Assembly: GCA_030685015.1 (NCBI GenBank)
Contig: JAUXWS010000037.1
Location: forward strand, 1 to 18,353
DNA from: a bacterium
GTDB taxonomy: Bacteria > CAIWAD01
Direction of reading: 5' to 3'
DNA length: 18,353 nucleotides
Position 1 is the stretch's first letter. Every line of letters starts with the position of its first letter. Position numbers and translations under genes: made by a program. This document shows, in pieces, positions 10,483 through 17,973 of this stretch. The notes beneath the pieces were generated by a model. That model did not search any database. It was not told the DNA's origin and saw only the letters and a list, made by a program, of their open reading frames with translations.

Positions 10483-11874
10483 TCAGGCGTGCAGTTCGAT
10501 GGAGCGGATCAGGTCTTCCATCTCGCTGGCGAAGACCTTGTCGGCCCCGATCCGGTCCTCCACGGTTTTCACCGCGTGGATGACCGTGCTGTGATCGCGG
10601 CGACCGAAGTGGATGGCAATGCCGCGCAGACTGTGGCGCGTCAGTTTGTTGCAGATGTACATGGCCACCTGCCGGGTGTGGGCCACCTCCTTTTTGCGGC
10701 CACGATCCTTGAGGTCGACCAGGGGAATGTTGTTGTAGCGGGCACATGCCTCGGCGATGGTTTCCATGGAGATGGGCCCGCGCCGGCTGGGTGTGAACTT
10801 GCGGGCCACGCTGTGCGCCATTTCCAGGTCGATGGGCTTGCGCAGGAACTGGGCCTGCGCGATGAGCTGCAGCAGGGCGCCTTCCAGGTCCCTCACGTTG
10901 GTGACGATGTGGCTGGCGAGGAAGGCGACAACCTTGGGCTCAAGGGTGGCGCGATGCTCGTCGGCGCGTTTCTCCAGAATGGCGACCCGCGTCTCGTAGT
11001 CGGGCAGGGTCAGCTCCGTGACCAGCCCGGAGGCGAAGCGCGAGGTAAGCCGCTCGTCCAGATCCTCCAGATCACGTGGCGGACGGTCGGAGGAGAGAAT
11101 GATCTGCTTGCCGGCTTGGTATAGCGAGTTGAAGGTGTGGAAGAATTCGGTGAGAGTGCGCTCCTTGCCCGTGAAGAACTGGATATCATCCAGGATGAGC
11201 ATGTCGACGTTGCGGTAGATGTGGGCGAAGTCGGTGGTGCGCTTGGTTCGAATGGACGCGATGAACTGGTTGACGAATTGCTCGCTGGTGACGTAGACGA
11301 CGCGCCGAAGAAAACCTGTGCGCAAAACCTGGTTGCCGATGGCCTGGATGAGGTGCGTCTTGCCATAGCCGGCGCCACCATAAACGAAATAGGGGTTGAA
11401 GGGCGTCGTGGTGGGCGTGTCGGCCACGCTGCGGGCCGAGGCAACGGCGAAGCGGTTTGATTCGCCCTCGATGTAGTTGTCGAAGCGGTAGCGTGGATTG
11501 AGGTTGGCCTTCACCGGTTCCTGGGACAGGGTTGGATCGGGCAGGTGGAGCTGCTCCGCCTCCAGCTCGCCGGGCATCTCTTCAGGCACGCTTTCCCGCT
11601 TCAGGATGGACAACTCCGCGCCCTTGCCGAAGGTGGCGTCCAGCGCCTGGCGAATCAGGTCGCCGTGGGTGTTGAGCAGATAGTCGACGAAGGCGGTGGG
11701 AGGGGCCAGGGCCGTCAAGGTGTGTCCATCGAAAGACAATGGGCGCAGCTTGCGGAACCAGATGTCGGCCACCTTTTTGCTGGGGGCCAGGGTGTCGATG
11801 CAACGGACAAAGGTCTCCCACTGTGCCAGGATCTTTTCCCCCGACACATCCAGACTTTGAAGCTGTTGTGGCAT
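10483..11874 (-). CDS. dnaA: Chromosomal replication initiator protein DnaA
   Basis: This AAA+ initiator binds DnaA boxes, melts oriC and recruits helicase. It has 463 residues. Domain I is at about 1-90 and contains the conserved-type W39FRKL; a variable linker runs to about 125. The AAA+ core has Walker A GGAGYGKT at 166-173, Walker B MLILDD at 225-230 and the arginine-finger region LTSRFASGL at about 277-285. Domain IV contains RQVAMYICNKLT and the DnaA signature RDHSTVIHA at 426-434, which reads DNA boxes. ATG 11874 is the start, preceded by TAGGAACC with rather short spacing. Its own promoter (11941-11969) and a perfect DnaA box in the leader (11901-11909) point to autoregulation. Confidence 0.97.
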   Translation of the reverse strand: MPQQLQSLDVSGEKILAQWETFVRCIDTLAPSKKVADIWFRKLRPLSFDGHTLTALAPPTAFVDYLLNTHGDLIRQALDATFGKGAELSILKRESVPEEMPGELEAEQLHLPDPTLSQEPVKANLNPRYRFDNYIEGESNRFAVASARSVADTPTTTPFNPYFVYGGAGYGKTHLIQAIGNQVLRTGFLRRVVYVTSEQFVNQFIASIRTKRTTDFAHIYRNVDMLILDDIQFFTGKERTLTEFFHTFNSLYQAGKQIILSSDRPPRDLEDLDERLTSRFASGLVTELTLPDYETRVAILEKRADEHRATLEPKVVAFLASHIVTNVRDLEGALLQLIAQAQFLRKPIDLEMAHSVARKFTPSRRGPISMETIAEACARYNNIPLVDLKDRGRKKEVAHTRQVAMYICNKLTRHSLRGIAIHFGRRDHSTVIHAVKTVEDRIGADKVFASEMEDLIRSIELHA

Positions 11875-11900
11875 GGTTCCTAGCTGGGGCTATTCACGAG

Positions 11901-11909
11901 TTATCCACA
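11901..11909 (+). promoter_or_regulatory. Perfect DnaA box in dnaA leader
   Basis: TTATCCACA, exact consensus. It lies between the dnaA -10 element and the start codon, so DnaA binding would block its own transcription. It may also belong to the origin. Confidence 0.8.
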
Positions 11910-11940
11910 AGTACCCAACCCACTGGGTGATGCGGGGCGC

Positions 11941-11969
11941 AATATAGCGGGCCACTCCAGGGGAGTCAA
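11941..11969 (-). promoter_or_regulatory. Sigma70-type promoter of dnaA
   Basis: On the minus strand TTGACT (11969-11964), a 17-base spacer and TATATT (11946-11941) form a near-consensus promoter. Transcription would begin near 11934, giving a leader of about 60 bases before dnaA. Confidence 0.75.
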
Positions 11970-12168
11970 GGATGGTCCTCTTGAAATGCGGGAAAAGAGG
12001 TGGCGAGGGAAGAAATTCTAATGGATCCACTTGACCATCAAATGGAACAATATGCACGAGCTTGAGCCTCAAGCGCTTCGACCCGGAGCGCCTTATTCTG
12101 AAATTCAAAGAACAATTCTCCATACGCCACTCTTCGGGGCGACAGCCCTTTCCAACAAGGGCTTCTGG

Positions 12169-12177
12169 TTATCCACA
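12169..12177 (+). promoter_or_regulatory. Perfect DnaA box next to AT-rich stretch
   Basis: TTATCCACA, exact consensus, immediately followed by the A/T-rich stretch at about 12178-12227. It is a candidate initiator-binding site for origin melting. Confidence 0.75.
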
Positions 12178-12379
12178 AGATTTCTACATGAATTGATGAA
12201 CATTGAATTATTAATGACAAGGGTTTTTCCCCACCTTGGACCTGCTTCTTGTGTACGGGGAGGACGCCGACAAGGGGTCCACGGGATGACCTTAGGCCGC
12301 AGGTAACGGCGGAGTCCTTACCTTGCCCTGGCCCGACGACGCGGCGGCATGACCCGGCACGAATTCTGGAAGGGCCCTC

Positions 12380-13429
12380 ATGGATCCGAACCAGCTGGAG
12401 CGATGGCGCATGACCCAGTACGCATGCTCGGGCGGCTGAGCGGCAAAACTGGGTCCGGTGGACCTGTTCAAGCTGTTGCCGGCCGCCCACGCGGATGAGC
12501 GCCTCCTGGTCGGCATGGAAACACACGACGACGCCGGCGTGATGCTGCTGAGGCCGGATCTGGCCCTGGTCAGCACGGTGGATCTCATCACCCCGGTGGC
12601 GGACGACCCATACCTGTTCGGCCAGGTCGCCGCCGCCAATTCCTTGAGCGACATCTATGCCATGGGCGGCGAGCCCATCTGCGCGCTCAACATCTGCTGC
12701 TTTCCAGAGTCGGGGCCGGCGCCGGAAGCGCTGGCCCGCATTCTTGAGGGCGGGCAAGAACGATTGCGGGAGGCGGGCGCCCTGCTGCTGGGCGGCCACA
12801 CGGTGCGGGATCCCGAACTCAAGTACGGCCTCGCTGTCACGGGCACCATCCATCCGGACCACATCCTGCGCAACCACACGGTGCAGGAAGGCGATGCACT
12901 GGTCTTGACCAAGCCCCTGGGCACAGGCCTGCTGTTGACGGCCCAGAAAAAGGGCGAGTTGGAGGAGGGGCAGTTTGACGCGGCCCTGGCCGGCATGGTC
13001 CGCCTCAATCGCGACGCTGCCCGCGCCATGCTCGCGGTGGGGGTCCACGCCGCCACCGATGTGACGGGATTCGGACTGCTGGGGCATCTGTGGGAAATGC
13101 TTCAGCCGGGCGGGCACGGGGTGGCGCTACACTTGTCGTCCCTGCCGCTTTATGACGGCGCCCTCGCCGCCGCCCGGCGCCACGGGGTGTCCGGACCCAT
13201 GCGTCGCAATCTCGCCCTGCCCGCCGCCTTCTTCGGCCTGCCGGATGACCTGCCACCGCCCTGGACGGCGCTCATGGCCGATCCACAGACATCGGGCGGC
13301 CTGCTCATCGCCGTGGCGCCGGATCGGGCCGGCGAGCTGCTGAAGCGGCTGGCTGATGGCGGAGACGCCGCCGCCCGCCTGATTGGCGAGGTGCGATCCG
13401 CCGGTGGCGAATCCCTTCTGGAAATCTGA
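12380..13429 (+). CDS. selD: Selenide, water dikinase (selenophosphate synthetase), selenocysteine-containing
   Basis: SelD makes selenophosphate from selenide and ATP, the selenium donor for Sec-tRNA and selenouridine. The gene reads through an in-frame TGA at 12437-12439. The N-terminus is then MTQYACSGG-U-AAKLGPVDL, with Sec20 and Lys23 at the same spacing as catalytic Cys17/Lys20 of the E. coli enzyme (known for the family). Downstream motifs fit: THDDAGV, STVDLITPVADDPYLFG, SLSDIYAMGG, TDVTGFGLLGHL and DPQTSGGLL. The total is 349 residues, a normal length. ATG 12380 has GGAAGGG five bases upstream. A shorter GTG start at 12458 would delete the catalytic Sec/Lys segment and is rejected. 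It is transcribed away from dnaA and followed by an HU gene. Confidence 0.93.
12437..12466 (+). promoter_or_regulatory. UGA selenocysteine codon with SECIS-like hairpin
   Basis: The UGA (12437-12439) is followed by a stem of seven pairs, TGGGTCC (12450-12456) with GGACCTG (12460-12466), two of them G-T, closing a GGT loop (12457-12459). The loop begins 17 bases after the UGA. Bacterial SECIS elements are known to place a small G-containing apical loop about 16-37 bases downstream, where SelB binds. Confidence 0.75.
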
Positions 13430-13543
13430 TATTCAGCCACCCATCACCCCCCCGGTGACTACACTCATCCCGGCGGCGCCGGTCAAGGATTGTTCCACCC
13501 CGCGCAGCCCGGTCGTTGTCCATTTCAGGGAGGGGGTCGCCAC

Positions 13544-13951
13544 ATGAAGACGTACATCAAGAAGGATCTGATCGACCGAGTGGCGGAACAGACCGGCGTG
13601 CGGCTGGTGGACAGTTCGCGCATGGTGGATGCGCTATTCCAGGTCCTGCGGGATGTCATGAGCGAGCCGGGGCCCGACTGCCGCATCGAAATCAGGGATT
13701 TCGGCGTCTTCGAGGTGAAGCAGACCCGGGCCAAACCCAATGCGCGCAATCCCCGCACCAATGAGCTGGTGTACGTACCCGCCCGGCGCAAGACTCATTT
13801 CCGCCCGGGCAAGCATTTGAAGGAAGCCCTGCGTCGGTTGCGCGAGGACGAGTCCCAACCAGAGGGGCAAGCGCCGAAGGAGCCGGACCCGGTCGTCCAC
13901 CAGCTTCCGGCCACCCAGCCGATCAGCCGCGAGCTGATGGCCGACGGCTGA
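13544..13951 (+). CDS. HU/IHF-family DNA-binding protein with C-terminal extension
   Basis: This is a nucleoid-type dimeric DNA-bending protein. Residues 1-95 match the family: helical KKDLIDRVAEQTGV start, IEIRDFGVFEVKQTRA, the beta-arm tip with the intercalating-proline context ARNPRTNE, and THFRPGKHLKEALRR. The usual length is about 90-100 residues; this has 135. The extra ~38 residues (PEGQAPKEPDP, VHQLPATQP) are Pro/Gln/Glu-rich and probably disordered. ATG 13544 is preceded by GGGAGGGGG at good spacing; an upstream in-frame TTG (13490) is less likely. It lies 114 bases after selD in the same direction. Its stop codon directly abuts the stop of the convergent outer membrane gene. I cannot tell whether it is HU or IHF-like. 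Confidence 0.88.
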   Translation: MKTYIKKDLIDRVAEQTGVRLVDSSRMVDALFQVLRDVMSEPGPDCRIEIRDFGVFEVKQTRAKPNARNPRTNELVYVPARRKTHFRPGKHLKEALRRLREDESQPEGQAPKEPDPVVHQLPATQPISRELMADG

Positions 13952-15235
13952 TCAAATCCGATATACAACGGCCAACTGCACTCTCCAGCGGGACACGCGC
14001 TGGGAGATGACGCTCTCGTAGTCGCCCTGGCCATATTCCAGCCAATGCTCCTTCCAGCTTTCCCGCGCCAGGGCCAGATCCAGCGCTACTACTTCCTGCA
14101 CCAGCCAGCTGAGTCCGGCCGATACGCCGGTCCTCACGCTGGTCCTGTCCACAGCCCAGTAGAGGTACGGCTGGGAGTCCTCGTCCCAGGCGGTCAACCG
14201 CTCGCCGCTGCGGGCGGAGTTCTCCCGCCAGGCGCCGCCGCGCAGGCGCAGATCCGTCTGGGGGATGGTCCATTCCCCACCCACCCGAAGGCGCTGGCGG
14301 GGCTGGAAGGCCCGCGCCAGCAACTGGTCGCTGAGACTGATATCTAGTCCGGAGGGCAGATCGTCGTAGCTCAGGTTGGACCAATCCTGCCAGTCCCAGG
14401 CCAGACCGGCTTGCCAGAAGCGCGTCTTCCAACCGGTGCCCAGGCCAACCAGTGCCGGCATGCGCAGGGAGTAGCCGGAGCTGCCGCGGACGCCAGGGGG
14501 CGGAGTCACGCCCAGGTCGCCCTCCTGCTGGTGGAAGCGATAGTCCACATCCAGCGTGTGGGCCGGCTCCAGCAGGAGCCCGAGGCGGAGCGGCCCCTCC
14601 CGCCAGGCCAGGCCCAGCCGCAAACCGACGCCGTCCAGCTCGACACGTTCGTAACTGCGCCAGAAGGTGGCGGCGTCCAAGTCCTCCTCCCGCTCAACGC
14701 GCTCCAACTCCCCGTGGTGAAAGGCCAGGCTGAGGCCACCGGCCAGGGATGCCGTCCATTGGGCGGCCACGGACAGCAGCCAGGCGCCCTGCTGGCCGGC
14801 GAAATCCTCAGACACACGCCACGTCCGGTCCGGGAAGGCGGCGCGCTGGTCGAAGTCAGCCAGCCGCACCCAGCCCAACCCCCAGCACAGGCCGCCGCGC
14901 AGGGCGGGGAGAGGGTGGGCGTAACCGGCATGGGACAGCCCGGTGGCAGAGACATCCGATTCGGTCTCGCCGCCATCCGTTGAAACGGACCGCGCCACGG
15001 ATAGGCCGCTGCCTTCAAACCCCAGGTTGAACTCGGTGCGCCGCTGCCAGGCCAGCAGGGCCGGATTGTGCCAGGAGGCGGTCCAGTCCTCGGCCAGGGC
15101 GGTCAGGGCGCCACCCATGCCCAGGGCCTGGGCGCCCGGCAGGCGCTCATGATCCAGCCAGGCCATCGCCTCCGGCGAGGAGGCGCGCCCCAGGGTTGGC
15201 AAGAGGAACAGGGCGAGAACGAGACGGCGTGCCAT
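13952..15235 (-). CDS. PorV/FadL-like outer membrane beta-barrel protein
   Basis: Predicted outer membrane barrel of 427 residues. The signal peptide is MARRLVLALFLLPTLGRA, with likely cleavage near residue 18. Residues 34-61 (GAQALGMGGALTALAEDWTA, then SWHNPALLAW) match the opening of UPF0164/PorV-type and FadL-like barrels, where G-x-x-x-x-GMGGA..A.A.D..A...NPA is characteristic. Many later segments alternate hydrophobic/polar and contain Trp/Tyr/Leu, such as GGLCWGLGWVRLADFDQR and AGLAWDWQDWSNLSY, and the last strand ends QLAVVYRI. The substrate is unknown. ATG 15235 was chosen over a 48-codon extension because AGGTGAC is just upstream and the signal peptide starts there. It follows the monoheme lipoprotein gene by seven bases, so the two are almost certainly cotranscribed. 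Confidence 0.75.
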   Translation of the reverse strand: MARRLVLALFLLPTLGRASSPEAMAWLDHERLPGAQALGMGGALTALAEDWTASWHNPALLAWQRRTEFNLGFEGSGLSVARSVSTDGGETESDVSATGLSHAGYAHPLPALRGGLCWGLGWVRLADFDQRAAFPDRTWRVSEDFAGQQGAWLLSVAAQWTASLAGGLSLAFHHGELERVEREEDLDAATFWRSYERVELDGVGLRLGLAWREGPLRLGLLLEPAHTLDVDYRFHQQEGDLGVTPPPGVRGSSGYSLRMPALVGLGTGWKTRFWQAGLAWDWQDWSNLSYDDLPSGLDISLSDQLLARAFQPRQRLRVGGEWTIPQTDLRLRGGAWRENSARSGERLTAWDEDSQPYLYWAVDRTSVRTGVSAGLSWLVQEVVALDLALARESWKEHWLEYGQGDYESVISQRVSRWRVQLAVVYRI

Positions 15236-15242
15236 GGTCACC

Positions 15243-15749
15243 TCAACTTCCTTTGCGGGCGCTGTCGGCGGGGGCGGCCGGCTGGACAGGATCCACCGCC
15301 GGCTGGCGCGGCCGCCGGGGACCGGGCCGGTCCTTGGTGCCGGGGGGCGGATCCGGCCGGGTACCGCTGGTGTCCGCACTCAGGCCGACATGCCGTGCCC
15401 CGCTTGTGACGGACCCCATCACCTGTGGCGGCGGAGCGGGTGGCGGGGCCTCCTCGTTGGCGGGCGCTGGACCCGCGAACGCCGGAGGGGCGGAACTCGT
15501 TCCCGCATCCCCACTCCACCACGCCCCGGAGCGGAAGGAGTGCCAGCGGTCTGCCTCGGCGGGCCAGGGTCGTGACCAGCCGTCCCCCTCCAGGTCGGCC
15601 AACCAGGCCTCTCCCACGTGACAGGAGCGGCAATCGCTGTCATTGGCGGGTGTGAAGAGCCGGCTCTCCTGGCGGATGAGCGGGTGATTGAGCGTCGTAT
15701 AGCACGACAGGGCCAGCGCCAGGGGCAGCAACAACAACAAGCGGCGCAT
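15243..15749 (-). CDS. Monoheme c-type cytochrome-like lipoprotein
   Basis: A 168-residue exported lipoprotein. The signal is MRRLLLLLPLALALSC with lipobox LALS-C16, so Cys16 would be lipidated. A single CxxCH heme-attachment motif, CRSCH, is at residues 40-44. A short Trp-rich middle (WSRPWPAEADRWHSFRSGAWW) follows, and from about residue 85 the chain is Pro/Ala-rich with few hydrophobics, probably a flexible tether. There is no clear distal Met-containing cytochrome fold, so a role in electron transfer is unproved; the CxxCH could also bind metal. ATG 15749 has GAGGTG upstream and a fair promoter at 15792-15820. The TGA overlaps the ribosome-binding site of the downstream outer membrane gene, suggesting partnership. 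I do not recognise a named family. Confidence 0.7.
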   Translation of the reverse strand: MRRLLLLLPLALALSCYTTLNHPLIRQESRLFTPANDSDCRSCHVGEAWLADLEGDGWSRPWPAEADRWHSFRSGAWWSGDAGTSSAPPAFAGPAPANEEAPPPAPPPQVMGSVTSGARHVGLSADTSGTRPDPPPGTKDRPGPRRPRQPAVDPVQPAAPADSARKGS

Positions 15750-15791
15750 GGAACACCTCGCGGCTGGGACCGCCACCGGCGACGGCGCCCC

Positions 15792-15820
15792 AGTATCGGC
15801 CTTGGCCAGCGCAGTCGCAA
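15792..15820 (-). promoter_or_regulatory. Possible sigma70 promoter for the heme lipoprotein/barrel pair
   Basis: On the minus strand TTGCGA (15820-15815), a 17-base spacer and GATACT (15797-15792) lie about 43 bases before the lipoprotein start, in a 161-base gap. The elements are moderate matches to consensus. Confidence 0.4.
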
Positions 15821-15910
15821 GCGAAATGGACACGTCTTGGCGGCCGGACTTCAGTGAACAGGTCCGCTGGACGGGGCGCAACCTGTGGCAGGCGATCAGA
15901 CGACCAGAAA

Positions 15911-16708
15911 TCAGAAAGCTTCCATGTAGGTGATGCGGATCTCGCGGCTGACACTGTCGATGGGCCGGCCCAGCAGGTCTTCCCGGTTGGTCAGCACGTC
16001 GCGGAAGTCCACCTCCAGCGAAAGGCGCTCGGCGAAGGTCCAGCGGGCGCCCAGGTTGAGGAAGCCGTTTTTCTTGGACAGGTGGGAGCGGTCGTCCCAG
16101 GCGAAGTCGTACTCGGCGACGAGGGAGATCTCGTCGTTGATCGCCTTGTCCATGCCCACCCATACGTTGAGGCCGGTGTCGTCGTCGTTCTCCATGGGGT
16201 TGACATTGGCGCCCAGATGAAGGCCCAGCAGGCCCATGTTGCCCACCAGGTAGTTCTTGCCCGCCGCGGCGTAGAAGCCCTTGGCCTTGATCTCGTAGCG
16301 GTTCTCCTTCTCCCCGTCGCCGTCCAGATCCTTGTCCAGCCAACGGCCATGACCCTGGCCCGAGTAGCCCAGGACGAGGGCGGGCCAGGTGACGGTCTCA
16401 TCGATCAGCCGATACTTGAGCGAAAGCTCAGGGCGACCATTCCAATCCGGCGACTGGTCGGAGATGATCTGCGTGCCGCCGTAGGAGGCGCCCATGTTGA
16501 GGCGGTCGAGCAGGCCCACGCCGAATGCGATGAGCACGCCGCCGTCGGCGTAGAGGGACATGTCGAAGTCGAAGTGGCCCTTCTGCAGGATGCCGGCCGT
16601 GGGATTGTCGATGAGCCGGTTGACCGGCAAATCCTTCATGTTCTGGGCGCCGACTGAACAGACGGTCAGGGCCAGCGCCGCCAGGGCGCATGCGAAGCGC
16701 TTCATCAT
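15911..16708 (-). CDS. Outer membrane protein of unknown function (beta-barrel type)
   Basis: A 265-residue exported protein with signal peptide MMKRFACALAALALTVCSVGA (cleavage near residue 21). The mature part is rich in beta-strand-like alternation (HFDFDMSLYADGG, PELSLKYRLIDE, LNLGARWTFAERLSLEVDFR) and ends YMEAF, a C-terminal Phe typical of barrel proteins recognised by BAM. The segment NPTAGILQKGHFDFDMSLY resembles the start of small conserved barrels in FCB-type bacteria, from recollection only. An EF-hand-like acidic loop, DKDLDGDGE at residues 125-133, could bind calcium. ATG 16708 (or 16705) follows GGCGAGG. It lies 12 bases after the KOW-protein gene, so the two form an operon. Function is not known to me. 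Confidence 0.65.
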   Translation of the reverse strand: MMKRFACALAALALTVCSVGAQNMKDLPVNRLIDNPTAGILQKGHFDFDMSLYADGGVLIAFGVGLLDRLNMGASYGGTQIISDQSPDWNGRPELSLKYRLIDETVTWPALVLGYSGQGHGRWLDKDLDGDGEKENRYEIKAKGFYAAAGKNYLVGNMGLLGLHLGANVNPMENDDDTGLNVWVGMDKAINDEISLVAEYDFAWDDRSHLSKKNGFLNLGARWTFAERLSLEVDFRDVLTNREDLLGRPIDSVSREIRITYMEAF

Positions 16709-16720
16709 GGATACCTCGCC

Positions 16721-17839
16721 TTAGCTCTCGATCAATTCAATGTTGGCCCGGGGCAGCGTGACGCGCTGGCCGGCCTCCGTCTCCACTTCGAGGACGCGGA
16801 CACGGGCGCCGCTCTCCACCATGGTCGGCTCGGGGGGCAGGGCCGTCACCCGGCCCTTCTGTCCAAACCAAGGCTGGCGGATGATGCGTACCTCGCTTCC
16901 GATCTCCATGGCGCCGGTGTGGAGAGACTCGGCGACGAGAGTCTGGTCGGCCAGCGGCACCACGATCTCCGGCCGGATGACGCCGGCGCGGATCTGGGTG
17001 GCGCCATTGACTGATGCATGGCGGCCGGCCAGACTGGAGAGCAACTCCCAGGTGCGGCGGGTCATGGGGATCTCGCCAAAGCCCTCGGTCAGGATGAGGG
17101 TGATGCCGATCTCCTCGTTCCCCGTGATGGCCACGCCCAGCTCGTAGCCGAGCAATTCCTTCAGGTCGCCCTTGTCGAAACCGCCCGCGATGATGCCCGA
17201 GACCCCCATCTCCCGCGCCTTGAACAGCGCCTCGAGCGTGACCATGCTGCCCCCCACCACCAGTTTGCCGCGCTGCTCCGGCTTGATGTGGGCCGCCGTC
17301 AACTTCTCCGCGGGTCCGGCGACAGCCGGCTGCAACTCGCCCCAGGCTTCGCCGCCCACGCCGAAGATGCCCTGGATGTAGGCCCCCTTCGTGCGGACGG
17401 TCACCCCCTCCCGCTCGTGGACTTCCACCACCTTGCCATCCATGAAGGCGTTCACTTCCACCGGGACGGGCGGACGCTGAAGGATGACCTGACCCGTGCG
17501 CAGGGAGATGGACTCCACCGTCCCGTCGATGGGACTCTCGCATGTGGATTTGAAGAGGCCGAAGAAGGAGCGGGAAAGAGCGATGACTTCGCCCTTGGCC
17601 ACCGGATCCTTCTCCCGCTTGAGCATGGCGTCCTTGAGTTCGCCCGGCTCCACGCCCAGGACGTGGGCCACCTGGACGGGATAGATGTCGCCGGGCAGCA
17701 GGGTGCGGGCCACCACGTCGCTGTGTCGCACATGGTCGCCCTCCTTGACGACGACATCCCCCAACAGGGGGAGCCGCCGTTCCTTGGTGACCACCGTGCC
17801 ACGCGCCACGCGCAAGCCGGGAGTGAAGGAGCTGGCCAT
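16721..17839 (-). CDS. Conserved protein with barrel-sandwich-like segments and C-terminal KOW-like domain, function unknown
   Basis: A 372-residue soluble protein with no signal peptide. The N-terminus (TPGLRVARGTVVTKERRLPL, then GDVVVKEGDHVRHSDVVARTL) and residues ~85-125 (DPVAKGEVIALSR, SPIDGTVESISLRTGQVIL) show the glycine-turn pattern of biotinyl/lipoyl-like barrel-sandwich domains as in RnfC, but without a modifiable Lys motif. A middle region at ~190-290 (GKLVVGGSMVTLEALFKARE, SGIIAGGF) looks alpha/beta. Residues 315-335 (SEVRIIRQPWFGQKGRVTAL) fit a KOW motif, which binds RNA or protein in NusG and ribosomal proteins. ATG 17839 has GAGG upstream; an 82-codon upstream extension crosses repeat DNA and is rejected. 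It is the first gene of an operon with the outer membrane protein. Confidence 0.6.
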   Translation of the reverse strand: MASSFTPGLRVARGTVVTKERRLPLLGDVVVKEGDHVRHSDVVARTLLPGDIYPVQVAHVLGVEPGELKDAMLKREKDPVAKGEVIALSRSFFGLFKSTCESPIDGTVESISLRTGQVILQRPPVPVEVNAFMDGKVVEVHEREGVTVRTKGAYIQGIFGVGGEAWGELQPAVAGPAEKLTAAHIKPEQRGKLVVGGSMVTLEALFKAREMGVSGIIAGGFDKGDLKELLGYELGVAITGNEEIGITLILTEGFGEIPMTRRTWELLSSLAGRHASVNGATQIRAGVIRPEIVVPLADQTLVAESLHTGAMEIGSEVRIIRQPWFGQKGRVTALPPEPTMVESGARVRVLEVETEAGQRVTLPRANIELIES

Positions 17840-17921
17840 GGAACCTCGCGCTTTGGTGCCGCGAAAGTGGCAAAATGCGCCCGGTCCCCCTGCCCTGCCT
17901 GGCGGCCTGAACCGCGGAGAC

Positions 17922-17960
17922 CACCTTCCCCCTGCCAGGGGGAAGGCCGGGATGGGGGTT
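17922..17960. repeat. 39-bp hairpin repeat, copy B
   Basis: Matches 4871-4909 at 38 of 39 bases. The 10-bp stem (17924-17933 with 17937-17946) is intact and the single difference is in the loop (gcc instead of ccc). Confidence 0.8.
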
Positions 17961-17973
17961 TGCCCCAGGGTCA

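Larger units (their letters stand above)
11875..12379. other. dnaA-selD intergenic region, candidate oriC
   Basis: This divergent, gene-free 505 bases holds the dnaA promoter, perfect DnaA boxes at 11901-11909 and 12169-12177, and an A/T-rich stretch at about 12178-12227 (aattgatgaa, cattgaatta, ttaatgac) directly beside the second box. An AT-rich patch adjacent to a strong box in a GC-rich genome is what a duplex unwinding element looks like. A second moderately A/T-rich stretch lies at 12014-12050 and 12090-12125. No gene, tRNA or clear selD promoter was seen. Confidence 0.6.

Noticed and set aside
12458-13429. selD starting at GTG 12458
   Set aside because: It would omit the catalytic Sec/Lys segment and the nucleotide-binding start; the UGA at 12437 is better read as Sec.
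15243-16343. 366-codon minus-strand frame across the outer membrane gene and the heme lipoprotein
   Set aside because: Its first ~198 residues are out-of-frame to the 265-residue membrane protein and the 161-base gap. Only the part from 15749, with signal peptide and lipobox, is credible.
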